A stretch of 64,000 nucleotides of DNA from assembly GCF_030814475.1 (NCBI RefSeq), contig NZ_JAUSVF010000007.1:1-64000 (forward strand). Direction: 5' to 3'. Made by a program: the position numbers and the translations under genes. Of the stretch, positions 25,684 through 36,369 are shown piece after piece (the first letter of the stretch is position 1; each line of letters opens with the position of its first letter). Source of the stretch: Pararhizobium capsulatum DSM 1112. GTDB taxonomy: Bacteria; Pseudomonadota; Alphaproteobacteria; Rhizobiales; Rhizobiaceae. The notes beneath the pieces were generated by a model. That model searched no databases and was not told the DNA's origin. It saw only the letters and a program-made list of their open reading frames with translations.

Positions 25684-25866
25684 CTAACCCCCGTTTTCGG
25701 TTCGAACGAGTTCATATTGCTTGGATAGGTAGGCATCTGCCGCCGCTTCGCTCTTAAAGAAGTACTCTTGTTCCACTTGGTCGCCAACGTTCAATGTCTT
25801 CACCAGCCATCCGTCGCCAAGCTTTTCCTTCGATATCGATGCCAACGGCCTATCAGGAAACGCCAT
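25684..25866 (-). CDS. Hypothetical 60-aa protein
   Basis: From ATG 25866: MAFPDRPLASISKEKLGDGW, then LVKTLNVGDQVEQEYFFKSE and an AYLSKQYELV tail. Predicted beta strands followed by a helix, like a small single-domain protein. A longer frame to 25968 has no better start. Not recognised. Confidence 0.45.
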   Translation of the reverse strand: MAFPDRPLASISKEKLGDGWLVKTLNVGDQVEQEYFFKSEAAADAYLSKQYELVRTENGG

Positions 25867-26084
25867 TTCACCCACTCCCAAGGTTGACCCGTGCCAGTCC
25901 TCAAAATCGCACGACGTGAAAGGTTCGCGCAGGCGGTCGCCAAAGGCAAGACCGCTGATGCAGGGCAATGCGACCTGGAAGGAAGGACGGCCTGTGAAAC
26001 CAAGCGGGGCTTGATGTCCATGGCAATCGCGCCGGGCAAAGGGGGCGTTGACGGTTTGTTATGCAATTGCATGTGACAACAGAT

Positions 26085-26200
26085 CAGGCGCGAGGTTCTG
26101 CGGTGGCGCCTGCCGATGTGGCTGCCGGATGGGAGCGCTGCCGGCGCGGTTTTTAGGTCTCTGGTCGCCGAAATTGCCGCTCTCCTCGATCAGGAAAGAA
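26085..26200 (+). repeat. Dispersed about 115-bp element, copy 3
   Basis: Same family as 19045 and 40860. Shares with the 40860 copy the preceding GTTGACGGTTT-TTAT motif. Confidence 0.6.
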
Positions 26201-26414
26201 ACGAACGATAAGCCAACATTATCAGTCGTAATGGTTACATGACGAGTGGTGCGGTTAGAGCGGCCTTGTGACGCGTAAAGCGCTCCCAATAGATTTACAT
26301 TTGAGACTGTTTTCGCCAAACCGATAGCCTTCGCGCCTTCTGAGAAAATCGACGTGTGCACGGTCTTTGGGGAGGGGAGGCCCAGTTCAGCCTGCTAAGA
26401 TCAGCCTGACCAAG

Positions 26415-26735
26415 ATACGCGAGCTGCAGGCCTCGTTTCCACACAGGGGAAGGGGGCCGTTCACCGTTCGCTCCGACCAATGAAGCCTTCGAGGCACTTC
26501 CGAAAGGCACCGTCGAGACGCCGCTCGATTCTTAAAACAAGGACAAGCTCGCAAAAATTCTGACTTGCCATGTTGTCGCCGCGGACGCAATGGCCAGCAC
26601 CGTTGCCAAAATGATCAAGGATGATGGCGGCGAGCATGACGTTAAAACCGTCGGGGGCTGCGTTTTGAAGGCCAAGGAAAACATGGGCAAGATCACGCTC
26701 ACAGACGAGGCAGATGGAACGGCAACAGTCCTCAT
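26415..26735 (+). pseudogene. Fasciclin (FAS1) domain protein, decayed
   Basis: Frames reading PFTV, then (after a 2-base shift) APTNEAFEALPKGTVETPLD followed by an in-frame TAA at 26533-26535, then LAKILTCHVVAADAMASTVA ... GKITLTDEADGTATV. These are the two halves of a FAS1 domain. A stop, frame changes and loss of the 3' end into the antiporter gene make it a pseudogene. Confidence 0.75.
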
Positions 26736-26736
26736 C

Positions 26737-28434
26737 TTAACCGCCGATGACGTATACGATAATCGTACCCCAGGTCGTAAGGAAGATGTTCGCAATCGGG
26801 TAGGCTGGCGCATAGCCTAGCACTGCGACGGGGCTCCCCGAGCGCTCTTGGATGGCGGCCATCGCTGCCGTCACTGTTTGTCCTCCCGCCAAAGCCCCAA
26901 GGAGAAGGATCGGGTTCATCCGCAGTATGTAGCGACCGAAGAACAACCCGATTACCTGCGGCAGCAGGGTTACCGCCATGCCACCGAACAAAAGCCCGAT
27001 CCCCGCCTCCTTCAAGGCTGAGAAGAAGATCGGCCCCGCGTGAATGCCGGTGAGCCCTACAAACGCCGCCAGCCCCAATGACGTCATAAGGTCGATAGAG
27101 CCTTGGGGAACTCGGCCGAACAGCGGATAAATACTGCGGAGATACCCCACCACAAGCCCGGCAAGCAGCGTGCCAACGCTGGTGCTGAGCGCAATTTTGG
27201 CGCTTCCAACCGGAAAAGTCACGAGAACGCCAACGATGCCCCCTAAGAAGATCGCAAGGCCCAGCACAACAAAATCGATACTGGAGTGGGGATCCACATT
27301 CGCACCGATGTTCGCCACGGCTCGCTCTACGACGGGCTCAGGGCCGACGATGCGAAGTGTGTCTCCGCGCTGAAGTTCGACTCCAGCCGCGATCGGGATC
27401 TCCTGACTCCCGCGACGCACCCATCGTAGGTAGAGGCCTCGTGCCCAGTCCTGCTCCGAAGCATCACCCAAGCTCATACCTGCCAGCTTCTTGTTGGTGA
27501 GGACCACATCGGCTGTCATGATTGGCACATCGAGGAGCTCCTTATCTTCCACCTCGTCCGCAATGGGTCCGACATGCTCGACGATGAATTCGCGCCGCCC
27601 TGAGAGGGCGACCACGTCGCCCACTTGGAGCGTCGCGCCGGGCTCTGCTTCGATGATGGTTTCTCCCCTACGCAACCGGTGGATGAACAGTCGCTGAGCA
27701 GGTACACGCTCTTCTGCGGCGGCAACCGTTAATCCAGCCAGAGGTGAATTCTTCGCCAATCGATAGGCGCGCAACTCGAATTTCCGCCAGGCAGATGCCA
27801 AGCCTGGTTTCGAGCGAACTACCCCTAATGCCTCCTCGAGTTTGAGGGCTTCCGTCCTCAGATTGATCCTCAGAAGCGCCGGGGCTATCGTGGTACAAAA
27901 AGCGATCACGCCAGCATAGCCAAAGATGTAGCAAACCGCATCCGCCACGGCGACGTGTGCAACAAAGCGCCCCCGATCCACCTCTGACAACGCCAGTCCA
28001 TTGATAGCGTCGGTCGCCGTTCCCATGGCCGCACTGTGGGTGAGACCGCCCGACAGGAGACCAGCAGAAAAACCCGGATCCAAGCGCAGTATCTTGGCCA
28101 CGAGGATCGCAACGGCAAGGCCAGAAATGCATACGACGACCGCCAGCAGCATCGGCTTCAGCCCATCGCGGCGCGTTATCGATTGCATGAACTGCGGACC
28201 GACTGAATATCCGATCCCGAAAAGGAACAGCAGAAAGAGGAAAGACTTTGTCATGCTGGAAACGGGCACAGGCGCGAACCAGCCAATCAAAAGCCCTGCG
28301 AACAGCGCGCCTGTCACTGGCCCTAGACTGAAAGCCCCGATCTTGAAGCTTCCAATCCAGTACCCGATGGCGATTACCAGAAACAGCGTGATTTCCGGGT
28401 AGCGGACCAAAAACTGCTCTAGCCACTCAATCAT
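26737..28434 (-). CDS. aspT: AspT-type aspartate:alanine antiporter (first)
   Basis: 565 aa from ATG 28434 (MIEWLEQFLVRYPEITLFLV), chosen because GGGGAAG lies 7 bases upstream; the frame opens earlier at 28545. Ten or so membrane helices are split by a soluble pair of TrkA-C-like domains (residues ~200-380: VGDVVALSGRREFI and RGDTLRIVGPEPVV), and the two AspT duplication halves are visible (GYSVGPQFMQS; GLTGIHAGPIFFSAL). It would exchange Asp for Ala, importing the decarboxylase substrate. It follows asdA on the minus strand with 191 bases between. Confidence 0.88.
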   Translation of the reverse strand: MIEWLEQFLVRYPEITLFLVIAIGYWIGSFKIGAFSLGPVTGALFAGLLIGWFAPVPVSSMTKSFLFLLFLFGIGYSVGPQFMQSITRRDGLKPMLLAVVVCISGLAVAILVAKILRLDPGFSAGLLSGGLTHSAAMGTATDAINGLALSEVDRGRFVAHVAVADAVCYIFGYAGVIAFCTTIAPALLRINLRTEALKLEEALGVVRSKPGLASAWRKFELRAYRLAKNSPLAGLTVAAAEERVPAQRLFIHRLRRGETIIEAEPGATLQVGDVVALSGRREFIVEHVGPIADEVEDKELLDVPIMTADVVLTNKKLAGMSLGDASEQDWARGLYLRWVRRGSQEIPIAAGVELQRGDTLRIVGPEPVVERAVANIGANVDPHSSIDFVVLGLAIFLGGIVGVLVTFPVGSAKIALSTSVGTLLAGLVVGYLRSIYPLFGRVPQGSIDLMTSLGLAAFVGLTGIHAGPIFFSALKEAGIGLLFGGMAVTLLPQVIGLFFGRYILRMNPILLLGALAGGQTVTAAMAAIQERSGSPVAVLGYAPAYPIANIFLTTWGTIIVYVIGG

Positions 28435-28517
28435 TTCGATCTTCCCCATGAGTACGGCGATTCTTCGCGAGGTAATGATATGTAAGATGAGATGCGCTGG
28501 CAGATCAGCATCAAACC

Positions 28518-28543
28518 GAGCCGGCGCCCGCAGGCACCGGCTC
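28518..28543 (-). promoter_or_regulatory. Hairpin in the asdA-aspT gap
   Basis: GAGCCGG/CCGGCTC with a 12-base loop, no T tail. May process or stabilise the asdA-aspT transcript. Confidence 0.4.
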
Positions 28544-28565
28544 ATGCAAGATATTCTGCAGCCAG

Positions 28566-28612
28566 GGCCGCCAGTCGCTCACCTGTCGGTCAGCGACTGT
28601 TCCCTGGCGGCC
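28566..28612 (-). promoter_or_regulatory. Long hairpin after asdA
   Basis: GGCCGCCAG and AGTCGCT pair with AGCGACT and CTGGCGGCC to give a two-part stem just beyond the asdA stop. No T-run on the minus strand, so probably a processing or attenuation structure that lowers aspT relative to asdA. Confidence 0.5.
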
Positions 28613-28625
28613 GGGGCCGGTTGTG

Positions 28626-30233
28626 TCAGCTTTTTTTCGCTGCTTCGAACCGGTCCACATATCCTCGCCCGACGGCACGGACGGCGCGGCCAATGTCGTC
28701 ATAAGCGTCGTCTGGCAGATTGGCGAAGGACACTCGGACGCTCCAGTTAGGTGCGTCGAACCCGCCGCCGTTCAGAAGCACGATGGCGTGATCTTCTGCA
28801 AGTCGAGCGACGAGGTCGAGCGGATGCACGTTCGCCTTCAGCCATGTCACCATCTCCTCGCCGACATATTTCCGCAGCCAGAATTCGAAATCGATTGTGC
28901 CGTAGTAGGCGGCGAAATTCGCATTCGGCTGCAGATCGAGAGGCAGGCCCTCGAGCAGCGTGTTGACCCGGTTGTGGCAAATCTCCATGCAGGCTTTCTG
29001 GTAGACCTTTTCGGTGTCCATCAGCTCGCTGATCGAGAACATCGTCATCATGACCTGCTGCGGCAAGGATAGGCCGGCCGTGTGGTTAAGGGCGACGTCG
29101 CGGCTGTCGGCCACGATGCGGTCGATCATCTTGAGCTTGCGCGGCTCCAGCGTGATCGAGATATAGCGCTTGTCGAGCGCCTCCAGTTCCTTGGCCGGAA
29201 GCTTGGCCAGCAGATCGTCGAGAATATTGTTCTCGTGGATACCGATGACGCCGAGGCGCCAGCCGGTGCAGCCGAAGTATTTCGAATAGGAATAGACGCC
29301 GATGGTGTTGTAGGGCAGTTCGCACATCAGCGAGCGGAAACCGGGAACGAACGTACCATACACATCGTCGGTCAACAGAATGAGGTCAGGGCGCTTGGTC
29401 TTGACCAGGTTGACCAGCTTCTTCAGCGTTGCCGCATCGATGGCCATCGAAGTCGGGTTGCCAGGATTGACGACGAAGAAGGCCTTGATCTTCGGGTCTT
29501 CGAGCTTGGCGATCTCCTCGTCGGAATACTGGAAGCGGTGCTCCTGCGTCGCCCTGATATGGACCGCCTCGAAGGCATAGTCCTCGAGTTCGGCGATCTC
29601 GATATAGGGTGTGAAGATCGGCGTGCCCATTGCGATGGTGTCGCCCTTCTTCAGGATGCGATTGGCCATCAGCGACTTGAAGATATAGCACATCGCTGCC
29701 GTGCCGCCCTCGACGGCATAAAGGTCGAACTTTCCGGAAAGGGCCGTATCGGCGCCCATCGCCCACATCAGATAGCGGTGCGCCACCTGCTCGGCATGCA
29801 CCAGCATGCGATCGGGAACCGGATAGTTATCGCCGATGATCGAATCCGTCAGCTCGAAGACGAAAGCATCGGCATTAAAGCCGAACATCTTGACGCCGTG
29901 ATCGACCATTCTCGTCAGGAAGTCGGCCCCCGGATCTTCCGCACGCTTGGCAAGCCACGCCTCCAGCCGGGCGGCAATGCCGTTCTTCTGCGGCATTCCA
30001 GCCAGTCCCGCCACGGGATTATCCATCGAGCGACGGGATTCGGACAGGGCGAACATCCCGAACAGGAAAAAGGCTTCACGCGGCGCCGTCGCAATCCAGT
30101 TCGGATTGCCGCGGCCGGCATTGAGGAGCGCAAGGGTAGATTTTTCCGAGCTGCGCTTGGCGAGCTTCATCAGGCCGTCCTTGATCTCGAACGGGCTCAT
30201 ATGCTCGAATTTCTTATAGTCGATCTCAGTCAT
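28626..30233 (-). CDS. asdA: Bifunctional aspartate aminotransferase/aspartate 4-decarboxylase
   Basis: 535 aa. Fold-type I PLP enzyme of the AsdA group: MTEIDYKKFEHMSPFEIKDG start, GGTAAMCYIFKSL, VVNPGNPTSM and the PLP lysine (K318) in YSYSKYFGCTGWRLG. It turns L-Asp into L-Ala and CO2, consuming a proton. GGAGAAC precedes the ATG at 30233. The adjacent antiporter and the similar plus-strand antiporter point to a proton-motive Asp/Ala cycle. Length agrees with the family (about 530). Confidence 0.95.
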   Translation of the reverse strand: MTEIDYKKFEHMSPFEIKDGLMKLAKRSSEKSTLALLNAGRGNPNWIATAPREAFFLFGMFALSESRRSMDNPVAGLAGMPQKNGIAARLEAWLAKRAEDPGADFLTRMVDHGVKMFGFNADAFVFELTDSIIGDNYPVPDRMLVHAEQVAHRYLMWAMGADTALSGKFDLYAVEGGTAAMCYIFKSLMANRILKKGDTIAMGTPIFTPYIEIAELEDYAFEAVHIRATQEHRFQYSDEEIAKLEDPKIKAFFVVNPGNPTSMAIDAATLKKLVNLVKTKRPDLILLTDDVYGTFVPGFRSLMCELPYNTIGVYSYSKYFGCTGWRLGVIGIHENNILDDLLAKLPAKELEALDKRYISITLEPRKLKMIDRIVADSRDVALNHTAGLSLPQQVMMTMFSISELMDTEKVYQKACMEICHNRVNTLLEGLPLDLQPNANFAAYYGTIDFEFWLRKYVGEEMVTWLKANVHPLDLVARLAEDHAIVLLNGGGFDAPNWSVRVSFANLPDDAYDDIGRAVRAVGRGYVDRFEAAKKS

Positions 30234-30469
30234 TGGTTCAGTTCTCCTGTGAATCCAGCAGTCCGTGGCAAACCAATTCAACCGGCGCCTGATCGCGCCC
30301 GTGGCGCATACATCTTGGCCGGCCCTCGCCGCGATAGGCACGTGTCGACAAACGGTATCGCCGCCCATAGGGCCGGTCGCCGCCGACTGCGGCTTCGCAA
30401 TCCAGCGTCAGCCTGTCTCTTCGCACCACCCTTCGAGGTCGTGTCATCCCGTCCGCTCTGTGCGGCCGG

Positions 30470-30498
30470 ATCCTGGCCCTTGATGAGCGGGCCAGGAT
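30470..30498. promoter_or_regulatory. Perfect 10-bp hairpin in divergent gap
   Basis: ATCCTGGCCC/GGGCCAGGAT with a 9-base loop, between asdA and the second antiporter gene. Could be part of the shared regulatory region. Confidence 0.4.
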
Positions 30499-31138
30499 GT
30501 CGCGTCTGTCTTCGCAGAGGACCTGTTTTCACCGAGCGGCAACGTCACGCCGCAAGGCCCTCTGCACGGGAAAGCGAACATGGTCGAAGGCGGTCTCGCG
30601 CGCCGGGCCATCTGCGTATTTGCGAGGCTTGTCGGCTCAGACAGGGTTGTAACAACGTACAACAGATCGACTCAAAGAACAGTATCTGCGAACAGTATCT
30701 GTCCGGCGGTCGGAGCCGATGATCGCAGCCGACACCCGCGGAAATCCCTCCCCGAACGAATTCGCGTCTCTGAATATCTTCATGGCCGTATATAAGTATA
30801 AATCAATAAACATACTGCACAGCAGCATTTATTATCGATCTATCCTCCTGCTATTACCAATCATTTCGACCTCCCGTCTATCGAAATCGTAATAGTACGT
30901 GCAGATTTTTTCGACGCCCTCCCAATCGAGGTATGTTTTACTTCAAAAGAATAAAGTCAACGCCCGACAAGCTCATATTACCAGCTTGCAACGGACGCGC
31001 AAGGGTGTATGTTTCCAACGACTTACTCGACTGATGCGTAACATTTCCGACATAATCCGGCGCTCAGTAAAACCATTTTCGTGCATACTTCTAACTGCGT
31101 TCGTCACCTTTTATTCACATGCTCAAGGGCCTCCTGCT
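30499..31138. other. Divergent regulatory gap
   Basis: No gene seen. AT-rich from about 30640 to 31100, probably carries the promoters of asdA and aspT2. Confidence 0.4.
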
Positions 31139-32830
31139 ATGATCGACTGGTTCGTAAACACACTTCGCACCTATCCCGAAATTGCGATCTTCCTGTCCCT
31201 CGGACTTGGTTACTATTTCGGGTCGTTCACCTACAAGGGGCTTGGCCTGGGCGCAGTCACGGCAACCCTGATCGCCGCCGTTCTCATCGGCCAGCTGGGC
31301 ATCACGATTTCCCCGCCCCTGAAGCCGACCTTCTTCCTGATGTTCCTCTTTGCGATCGGTTATGGCGTCGGGCCGCAATTCGTGCGGGGCATCGCCAAGG
31401 ACGGCATCCCGCAGGCCCTGTTCGCGGTTGTGGTCTGCTTCTTCTGCCTTGGGGCGGCCTATTTGGGAGCGCTCATCGCCGGCTATGACATCGGCTCGGC
31501 GGTTGGACTCTATGCGGGCTCGCAGACGATCTCTGCCTCCATGGGCCTTGCCACGGATGCGATCAACAGGCTGGGCCTTCCACCGGAACAGAGCAAGGCG
31601 ATGCTGGATGCCATGCCGGTCGCCTATGCCGTTACCTATATTTTCGGCACCGTGGGTTCCGCCATCGTCCTGGCGCTTTTCGGTCCGGCGCTCCTCGGTA
31701 TCGACCTTGAGGCGGAGTGCAAGCGCTACGAGGAAGAGTACGGCGGCAAGAAAGTCCTTGGGGGTGCCGGCACGGCTTGGCACAACTACGAACTACGCGC
31801 CTATCGCATCAAGGAAGGTGGCCAGATCATTGGCAAAACGGCCCTCGAGGCTGAAAAACTCGTGCCCAACGAACGTGTGTTCATCGAGCGCGTCCGTCGA
31901 GGCGGCCAGATCACGGATGCAACCGTCGACACCGTCTTTGCAGCCGGCGACGTCGTTGCCGTGGCCGGGCGCCGCGAGGTGCTGGTCAGCCTGATCGGCC
32001 CGGTTGCCGAGGAAGTGGACGACCGCGAGCTTCTTGCAGTTCCGACCGAGGGCGTCGATGTGTTCGTCACCGACAAGGCGACGGATGGCAAGACACTCGC
32101 TGAACTTGCCACGATGCCGTCTGCACGCGGGGTCTTCCTGCGCAAGATCGTTCGGGGCGCGACGGCGACCGAGATCCCGATCCTGCCAAATACGAAAGTG
32201 CATCGCGGCGATATCCTGACGATCGTCGGCAGAACGCAGGATACAGCTGCTGCCACGAAGGCATTGGGCCGCCCGGACCAGCAGACTGACGTTGCGGATG
32301 TCGCCTTCATCGGCGCGGCCATCACCATCGGCGCGCTCGTCGGCGCCCTGACGTTCAAGATCGGAAGTGTCCCCCTGACACTTTCGACATCCGGCGGCGC
32401 GCTGATTTCCGGGCTCTTCTTTGGCTGGCTGCGATCCGTTCGCCCGACCTTCGGCCGCATTCCGTCACCGACCGTCTGGTTCATGAATTCGGTGGGCCTC
32501 AACGTATTCATCGCCGTCGTCGGCATCTCGTCCGGACCGGGCTTCGTCGCGGGGCTCCAGCAGCTCGGCATCAGCCTGTTCCTCTGGGGAATCGCGGTGA
32601 CGACCGTGCCGCTGGTGCTGGCCATGTATGTCGGCAAATATGTCTTCCGCTTCCACCCTGCCATCCTTCTGGGATGCTGCTCCGGTGCACGAACGACCAC
32701 AGCCTCGCTCGGCATGATCAACGACCGCGCCAAGAGCCAGATACCGGGGCTTGGCTACACTGTGACCTACGCCGTGGGAAATACGCTCCTGACCATTTGG
32801 GGCATGGTGCTGGTGCTGTTGTTGGCATAG
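31139..32830 (+). CDS. AspT-type antiporter (second)
   Basis: 563 aa from ATG 31139 ([20 protein letters not shown]), aligned with the start of the first antiporter; a frame extends to 30899 with no family homology. Same architecture: membrane half, TrkA-C-like pair ([26 protein letters not shown]), membrane half ([34 protein letters not shown]). The sequence has diverged clearly from the first, so substrates may differ, for example diamine or another dicarboxylate/alanine pair. It is followed by the large decarboxylase gene, its likely partner. Confidence 0.88.
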   Translation: MIDWFVNTLRTYPEIAIFLSLGLGYYFGSFTYKGLGLGAVTATLIAAVLIGQLGITISPPLKPTFFLMFLFAIGYGVGPQFVRGIAKDGIPQALFAVVVCFFCLGAAYLGALIAGYDIGSAVGLYAGSQTISASMGLATDAINRLGLPPEQSKAMLDAMPVAYAVTYIFGTVGSAIVLALFGPALLGIDLEAECKRYEEEYGGKKVLGGAGTAWHNYELRAYRIKEGGQIIGKTALEAEKLVPNERVFIERVRRGGQITDATVDTVFAAGDVVAVAGRREVLVSLIGPVAEEVDDRELLAVPTEGVDVFVTDKATDGKTLAELATMPSARGVFLRKIVRGATATEIPILPNTKVHRGDILTIVGRTQDTAAATKALGRPDQQTDVADVAFIGAAITIGALVGALTFKIGSVPLTLSTSGGALISGLFFGWLRSVRPTFGRIPSPTVWFMNSVGLNVFIAVVGISSGPGFVAGLQQLGISLFLWGIAVTTVPLVLAMYVGKYVFRFHPAILLGCCSGARTTTASLGMINDRAKSQIPGLGYTVTYAVGNTLLTIWGMVLVLLLA

Positions 32831-32912
32831 CGGCATTCTCAATGCCTGTTGCGCGAACATGCGCGGCAGTTTCGTGCGAACACGCCTTGCTTGGACGCGA
32901 AGATCAGGAACG

Positions 32913-32940
32913 CCTCACGCCGATGCTCTTCGGCGTGAGG
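32913..32940 (+). terminator. Hairpin after aspT2
   Basis: CCTCACGCCGA/TCGGCGTGAGG 11-bp stem with a six-base loop; no T tail. It lies between the antiporter and the decarboxylase gene and may only partly terminate. Confidence 0.5.
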
Positions 32941-33045
32941 AGCAGATCAAACCACACAGTCACTTAGATTCGAATTGCCGACGCAGCCCGATCCTGATGG
33001 TGGGCAGCGGACGGCACTCAATCAGAACGGAATTGGGAGGGGCCA

Positions 33046-35757
33046 ATGGCTACCAACACCACACGTGTCGATCAATTTTTGCTCATCCATTCGGGTCGCG
33101 CCGACAACTGGCGCGAGATCACGTCGCTTGCCGATGCCTGGGCGGCCGGCCGCGGCGAGCGCGCCCCGCTCGAGGCCGCGCTCTCGGCGTTGGCGCCGGC
33201 AGAGGAATATCATGCCTATCCGGGAGCACGGTTGCTCACGGCGCTGGGAGAACGCATCGCCACCAACGATGCAGGCGGGGCCGCAAAGCTTGCGCGGCGG
33301 ATTTCCAATGGCTTGCTCACCCATGCCTATCGTGGGCGCCCGGGCGAGTGGGACGTCCACGAGGAGATGTCGGCGAACGAGGTGGCTGATATCATGCCTC
33401 CCGGGACCGGTGAAACGAGCGCGCGCCGCCCTTATTTCGAAGTTCTGTTCGTCAACAGCCAGCCGGCGGCGCGATGGGCGGCTTTTGCCGCGGAAATCCG
33501 CAGGCTGCGCCGACCGGAGGATGCCTTCATCTACGAGCCGATCCTGGTGGGCTCCTTCGAAGATGCGTTGTGCGCCGCGGCTCTCAACCCGGACATTATT
33601 TCGGTGGTCCTCGCCGAAGGGTTCCCCTACCGCTCGCGCCATGATGCACCGGTGCTTCGCTCCGTGCTCGATCCGCTTGGCGAAAAAGAAGGGCCTGACA
33701 TGTCGGCACTTCGCCTCGCGCGCTCCTTGAAGCGGATCAGGCCCGAACTTGACGTCTATCTGCTCTCCGACCGCCAGGTGGAGAAAATTGCCGGCGATCC
33801 GGCAGCCGACGCCGTGCGGCGCGTGTTCTATGCGGTCGAGGAGCCGCTTGAGATGCACCTCGCCATCCTCGAAGGCGTGCAGGCGCGTTTTGAAACACCG
33901 TTCTTCGACAATCTGAAGAAATATGCGCGCCGGCCGATCGGGACATTTCACGCCCTGCCCATCGCCCGCGGCAAGTCGGTGTTCAAGTCCGACTGGATAC
34001 GCGACATGGGCGAATTCTACGGCCTCAACCTGTTCCTCGCGGAAAGCAGCGCGACGACGGGTGGTCTCGATAGTCTTCTGGAACCGACAGGCACCATCAA
34101 GCGGTCGCAGGAGATGGCCGCCCGTGCCTTTGGCGCCGACCACGTCTTCTTCGTGACGAACGGCACCTCCACATCCAACAAGATGGCGGTTCAGGCCCTT
34201 CTGGCGCCCGGCGACATCGCCGTCGTCGATCGCAACTGCCACAAGTCGCATCACTACGGCATGGTGTTGACCGGCGCGCAGCCCTACTATGTCGAAGCCT
34301 TCCCGATGACGGAATATTCGATGTACGGCGCGGTCCCGCTCGCGACCATCAAGCGTGCGTTGCTGGCGCTGAGAGCGGAAGGACGCCTCGATCGGCTGAA
34401 ACTGCTTGACCTCACCAACTGCACCTTCGACGGGCACATGTACAATGTCCGGCGGGTGATGGAGGAGTGCCTCGCCATCAAGCCGGACCTCATCTTTCTG
34501 TGGGACGAGGCATGGTCCGGTTTCGCCCGGTTCTCGCCGTTCCTGCGTCCGCGCACGGCCATGGGTGCCGCCGGGGATCTGGAGGAATGGTTGCGGGATC
34601 CTGCGTCCATCAAGGCCTATGATGAGCAGCAGGCCGAGCTCGGAGACAGTCCTTCCGATGACGAACTCATGGCCGCGCGCCTGATCCCCGATCCACGGGC
34701 CGTCCGCCTTCGTGTCTACCAGACCAACTCCACGCACAAGTCGATGTCGGCGATCCGGCAGGGCTCGATGTTGCTGGTCAAGGACGTAGACTTCCACACC
34801 GTTGAAGCCCAGTTTCACGAGGCCGTCTTCACCCATGCCTCGACTAGCCCGAACCAGCAGCTGATCGCGAGCCTCGACGTCGCGCGGCGGCAGATGGAAC
34901 TCGATGGTTATGGCCTGGTGATGAACGCGATCGAGATCGCGCTCAAGATCCGCCAGGCGATCAATGAACACCCGCTGATCTCGAAATACTTCCGCGTGCT
35001 CGGAGCGGATGACATGATACCCGAGGCCTATCGGCAGTCCGGCTTCAAGGACTATCTGGCGCCGGGCTCGACCTGGGCCACGGCAGTCAAGGCAATGCAG
35101 GAAGACGAATTCTATCTCGACCCCACCCGCATGACACTGGTTTGCGGTACCGCCGGTTTCGACGGAACGCAATTCAAGGGGTTGCTGGCGAATGAATACG
35201 ACATCCAGCTGAACAAGACTTCACGCAACAGCGTGCTGCTGCAGTCGAACATCAACAATACGCGCAGCGATGTCGCCCATCTCATTCGTGTCCTGGTCGA
35301 GATATGCCATGGCATCGACAAGCGTCTGGCCGATGGCGGGGAGGGCGAGCGCACCGCTTTCGCCGCGCGTGTAAAATCGCTGATGACCGATGTGCCGGAT
35401 CTGCCGAACTTCAGTCACTTCCACGAGGTGTTCCGCAGCGACGCAGGGAAAATGACGCCGGAAGGCGATATCCGCACCGCCTTCTTCAACGCCTATGACG
35501 CTTCGGTGTGCGAATACGTGCCGCTGATTGGAGCCGAATGCGATCGCCGTTTGGCGGAAGGGCCGGACATGGTTTCGGCCAACTTCGTCATTCCCTATCC
35601 GCCGGGCTTCCCGATCATGGTGCCGGGCCAGGTGCTGACGCAGGAGACGATCGACTTCATGCGCAAGTTGGATGTGAAGGAAATCCACGGTTACGAGAAG
35701 GCGCGAGGGCTGAAACTGGTCAAACCGGACGCTGTCGCGGCCAAGCTGAAACGATAA
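33046..35757 (+). CDS. Large Orn/Lys/Arg decarboxylase
   Basis: 903 aa, longer than the usual ~715-760 of E. coli-type enzymes. A response-regulator-like N-terminal region (about residues 130-290) precedes the PLP core: TNGTSTSNKM near 371, DRNCHKSHHYG near 396, DLIFLWDEAW near 481 and the PLP lysine K565 in NSTHKSMSAI. Substrate among Orn, Lys and Arg cannot be told by eye. It would consume a proton per turn. GGGAGGGGCC precedes the start. Likely cotranscribed with aspT2. Confidence 0.9.
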   Translation: MATNTTRVDQFLLIHSGRADNWREITSLADAWAAGRGERAPLEAALSALAPAEEYHAYPGARLLTALGERIATNDAGGAAKLARRISNGLLTHAYRGRPGEWDVHEEMSANEVADIMPPGTGETSARRPYFEVLFVNSQPAARWAAFAAEIRRLRRPEDAFIYEPILVGSFEDALCAAALNPDIISVVLAEGFPYRSRHDAPVLRSVLDPLGEKEGPDMSALRLARSLKRIRPELDVYLLSDRQVEKIAGDPAADAVRRVFYAVEEPLEMHLAILEGVQARFETPFFDNLKKYARRPIGTFHALPIARGKSVFKSDWIRDMGEFYGLNLFLAESSATTGGLDSLLEPTGTIKRSQEMAARAFGADHVFFVTNGTSTSNKMAVQALLAPGDIAVVDRNCHKSHHYGMVLTGAQPYYVEAFPMTEYSMYGAVPLATIKRALLALRAEGRLDRLKLLDLTNCTFDGHMYNVRRVMEECLAIKPDLIFLWDEAWSGFARFSPFLRPRTAMGAAGDLEEWLRDPASIKAYDEQQAELGDSPSDDELMAARLIPDPRAVRLRVYQTNSTHKSMSAIRQGSMLLVKDVDFHTVEAQFHEAVFTHASTSPNQQLIASLDVARRQMELDGYGLVMNAIEIALKIRQAINEHPLISKYFRVLGADDMIPEAYRQSGFKDYLAPGSTWATAVKAMQEDEFYLDPTRMTLVCGTAGFDGTQFKGLLANEYDIQLNKTSRNSVLLQSNINNTRSDVAHLIRVLVEICHGIDKRLADGGEGERTAFAARVKSLMTDVPDLPNFSHFHEVFRSDAGKMTPEGDIRTAFFNAYDASVCEYVPLIGAECDRRLAEGPDMVSANFVIPYPPGFPIMVPGQVLTQETIDFMRKLDVKEIHGYEKARGLKLVKPDAVAAKLKR

Positions 35758-35989
35758 TCGGGAGGCGGGGAGCGCCGCGGTATGCCACGGCGCTCGATCG
35801 CTCCACCGGTGTGATTTTCCGGCTTGCCCGTTTTGTTAAATATCGGAAGTCTGAAAGATTTCATCTCCATCCTTTCCGATGATTTTATAGCTCCGGCACG
35901 GATTCAATTTGATTTGGCAGGGATCCGAATGAACGAACCAGTTTGAGCGCGCGGAGGTCGAAGATAGAGCGTGCCGGATCAATAATTGC

Positions 35990-36082
35990 ATGGATCCTCG
36001 GTCTTACTTGGCCGATGTGCTCGATCGTATCCACAATCCCAAGATCAATCGACTCGACGAGCTCCTCCAGACAATCGGACGC
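35990..36082 (+). pseudogene. IS66-type transposase C-terminal relic
   Basis: DPRSYLADVLDRIHNPKINR then LDELLQ matches the C-terminus of IS66 transposases (YLADVLGRI..INRIDELLPW). Only about 30 codons remain. Confidence 0.6.
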
Positions 36083-36369
36083 TCCTACGGTAACTTAATT
36101 AGCGTCCATACCGGGGATGACGTGTCCGTCACGACGGCGATTTTTCAAAGATTACGACCATCTGGGCAACCTTCTCGCGGGTGCTGTAGTTTTGCCACAT
36201 TCGATATTTTCGTGTGGCATTGGGATGACAGTTTACCTGATAGAATGTGACATGGCCCCATGGTCTTTTTATGCTGTTTGGCATGCTGAGTCCGTCCGCG
36301 GTCCCGAGTTGGTCGGGCGGCTTGGCACCGGAAATTCATGTGTTGTCATTTGACACGATTGGGGATTTG

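Noticed and set aside
29082..30722. 546-codon plus-strand open frame
   Set aside because: Shadow of asdA; no motif or ribosome site.
33022..35172. 716-codon minus-strand open frame
   Set aside because: Antisense to the clear decarboxylase; composition is that of a GC-rich shadow frame.
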